Shown here piece after piece: positions 61,601-64,000 of a stretch of 64,000 bases of DNA (position 1 is its first letter; each line of letters starts with the position of its first letter). Position numbers and translations under genes: made by a program. The notes under the pieces were generated by a model. It did no database searches and was not told the origin of the DNA. It was given only the letters and a program-made list of their open reading frames with translations. The stretch is from Cardiocondyla obscurior (taxonomy: Eukaryota; Arthropoda; Insecta; Hymenoptera; Formicidae), in contig NC_091881.1 of assembly GCF_019399895.1 (NCBI RefSeq), positions 126,501 to 190,500 on the forward strand, written 5' to 3'.

Positions 61601-64000
61601 TTCCAGCTGAGGGGCTTTAATTTTACCGAGTGAATTTGAACGCCGCTTTGTCCCGTCGCTTGCGGCGGGACCGCGGCGACGAAAAGAGCGGGGTAGCGAC
61701 GGAAAGAGGCGGAAAATACCGGCGGGCAAGGTGGTAAAAGTTCGCGCCGAAGGTTCGACGGAGTAGCGCGTTCGGGCGAAAGCACTCTTCGGGATTCCGG
61801 GGACTTTCACGGGAAAACGTCGGCGGTGACGGCGACAACGGGACGGGAAGAGCGTTAAAATGGGTGCGACAATGGGACGGCAAGAGTTCGCGGGAGCCGT
61901 AGTTGTCGAAGCCGCATCGGTTTTCGTTGAGGGCGCGGACTGTTTAATTGTTTCTCCGTTCGACATCCATTTAGCCGGGACGAGAAAGAGGGTCCTGGTG
62001 GAAATATCGCGCGATGCAACGGTCGTTGAACGACACTCAATGCGGCCGCGGACGCCGGGCATTCAAGATTAATTCCCCGTTGTCGCTGGTATTCTGAGAA
62101 ATGTCAATGCCCTTACATAAACTTTACTTTTAGCCGGCTTCGGAAAACGGGAGGTATTTCGAAATTTGGTCGGTGAATGTTTTATGCTCGGGAACAGACG
62201 ATGCTTATTTATCGACTAAATGTTTCTTTCGCTTCATATTTCTTTTGAAGCACCGCCGAAAGTACGGCACGACCGAAATTACAATATTTTCCGCGCCTTG
62301 AGTGAAATATTTTATTTTCCGACGATGTGCGATTACAGTTATGTGGCTAATATTATTTACCACGGAACACGTAGTTAATATCATTTAATCGCGAAACGCA
62401 TCGGAGGTTTTTTCGCTCGCAGTGACAAGTTGTTCAATCCGTCGGAAAATAAAGCGGAGAAGAAGATGAAAGTTTTTGTTTTCTCCGTTGTGGAGGAACG
62501 GAAGAGCGCTTTTGCGAAGGCAATTAAAACTCCTCGTTGATCGGGACTCAGAAACACGCCGCGGAAACGACGGAAAAACCCCGTCGCGCGTGAATGCGGA
62601 GAACGGGCGACTCCGTCGTTGGGTTTCGTTTTGGACCGAATCTCGTCCTGCACTCGCCGCATCCGTTCTTTCCGTTCTGACCGCGAACCGCGTGCGGCCG
62701 GGCGCTTGAATTATCGTCGACTTACGACGCCCCTCCGCGTTTTCCGTGCCGTGTTGGTTAATTCCGCGGCCGTGCGGATCTTTTTGCCACTTATCCCGAC
62801 GTACCGTGGAACGCACGACTTTTTACGACGTAGGTTGAACGGTGAGTCGCCACGATGGCGTATATGTGACGTCTACGTGGCAACGAGGGTTGTTTTAAGT
62901 GGACGAGGGATCGCATTTTTATTTAGCGTGCTGAATTACGTTACGTCGCGGCCGCTATTAACGTCGACTGAAGCCGTAATCGTATTCGAGAAATGTAACG
63001 CATTTAAACAGAGAATTATACAGAATGGTGAAAAGCTACGGTTAATTTTCAAGATTCGATTTCCGTTTGAGCTGTTAATCAGGCTTTCATACTTCGCTTT
63101 TAAATCGCCAACAAGCGGCCGCATTAACACCGCCGCGCATTAATGCCGCGTGTAAATTCAATAGTAAATGCTGATCGTTGTTCGATCAGTAAACCGAATG
63201 CATTTGACGCTTTAGGGAATTCACATGAATTTTGCTTTACGTCATTTCCAAACTTCTATGCGCGCTTTATTGACGTAATGCGCGAGGCGACGTGCGAAAT
63301 GTTTGCAAATTAATCACGGCTTCGTAAACTTTCCCACTTGAAATGTGGCCGAGTAGAATTTTGGAATATTAAGACCAATTCCTCGCGACATTCCAAAATC
63401 GCATCCAACTTCAATCAAGAATATCCCTCATTCCTATCTCAGCGGAATTAGAAAGCTTTGTTAATTAATTTAATTTCGAGAATAGTTAACTAACCTTTCG
63501 TTTTCCAATCTCGTGGGCAAATTAATGCCCGAAATAAAATTTCAATCTCATTCTCCATTTCCTACAGCTGAACTTTATATATTCTATTGTTATAAAACGT
63601 TGTAATGTTATAAACGCGAGGGAATTCTTATTTTAATAAGACACAGGTATTTCAGTACGGTCGATAAAAGAAATTAAAAAATTAAATTTTCATTATTAAA
63701 AAATTGCGAGAGATTTTCAGCGACAGCGAACCCTGGAATTTCCGGCACTTTTGCAGCGCGTTCATCTTTCCCAACGACCTGCAGATAGCTATCCTCGGCC
63801 GGATATCGCCCGCATGGCCATTAGTCTCTCGAAACGTCGAAGTTGCGGCTTCTTTCGGATAATGCCGGCATTAGCAACTTTCGGCCGGGCTGCACGGCGG
63901 AAAATTGCGAAAGTAATAAAGCAGGCGGGGGTGTAAAAGCGGCTGAGAAGTTAGCCCGGCGGTTCATATGAATCGGGTTGTCGGCGTTTCGTGGACGCCG
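58602..64000. other. Non-coding DNA to the right edge
   Basis: CG-rich non-coding sequence with AT-core motifs at 60.8-61.3 kb. A strong acceptor CTCCATTTCCTACAG at about 63567 opens a 22-codon frame without a donor. A weaker one at 63720 opens 71 codons to a stop at 63936. AACG/GTGAGTCG at about 62841 resembles a donor, but the frame before it has no acceptor. None is strong enough to call. Confidence 0.4.

Overview
The window looks like 64 kb of nuclear DNA from an animal with an insect-like genome. CpG is not depleted, and CG-rich stretches alternate with AT-rich islands. Runs of 10-26 T or A are frequent, and the clearest splice sites are metazoan (a pyrimidine tract ending in AG, then GTAAGT or GTGAGC). 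This pattern fits Hymenoptera such as ants or bees, but no sequence here is diagnostic, so the assignment is an inference. I see no operons, bacterial ribosome-binding sites, rRNA, tRNA, CRISPR arrays or transposase genes.

There is no long protein-coding gene. Most open frames are products of CG-rich or CT/GA-rich composition, often open on both strands at once. The window is best read as intron and intergenic DNA of one or more genes with long introns, plus a few short exons. The two best-supported cases are: (i) a minus-strand spliced transcript at about 3.4-5.3 kb, in which a two-exon unit has been tandemly duplicated and both copies keep their splice sites (A1 4379-4504, B1 4245-4276, A2 3607-3727, B2 3452-3492); and (ii) a 56-nt plus-strand exon at 33768-33823 that encodes a textbook signal-peptide core between a strong acceptor and GTAAGTC. 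The genes these belong to are not identifiable from what is present.

Further exon candidates have at least one good splice site and an open frame but no recognisable domain: 7260-7342(+), 8172-8205(-), 10202-10268(+), 22730-22901(+), 24339-24609(+), 25361-25440(-), 31962-32105(+), 35410-35586(+), 41963-41988(+), 43740-43939(-, terminal with AATAAA), 53343-53429(+, terminal), 58098-58142(-) and 58555-58601(+). In 64 kb searched by eye some of these must be chance matches, and the confidences reflect that.

The repeat content is modest. A MITE-like element lies at 13164-13418, a fold-back element at 10690-10925 is centred on a perfect palindrome, and there is ordinary microsatellite and homopolymer DNA. 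Several hairpins and palindromes stand out: twin hairpins at 3895-3954 and 3970-4015, a 20-bp perfect palindrome at 25668-25687, and inverted repeats at 29470-29550 and 36530-36589. The 29-30.2 kb stretch, with a repeated 25-bp AT-core motif, is a reasonable candidate for cis-regulatory DNA. I did not find a clearly new multi-gene system.
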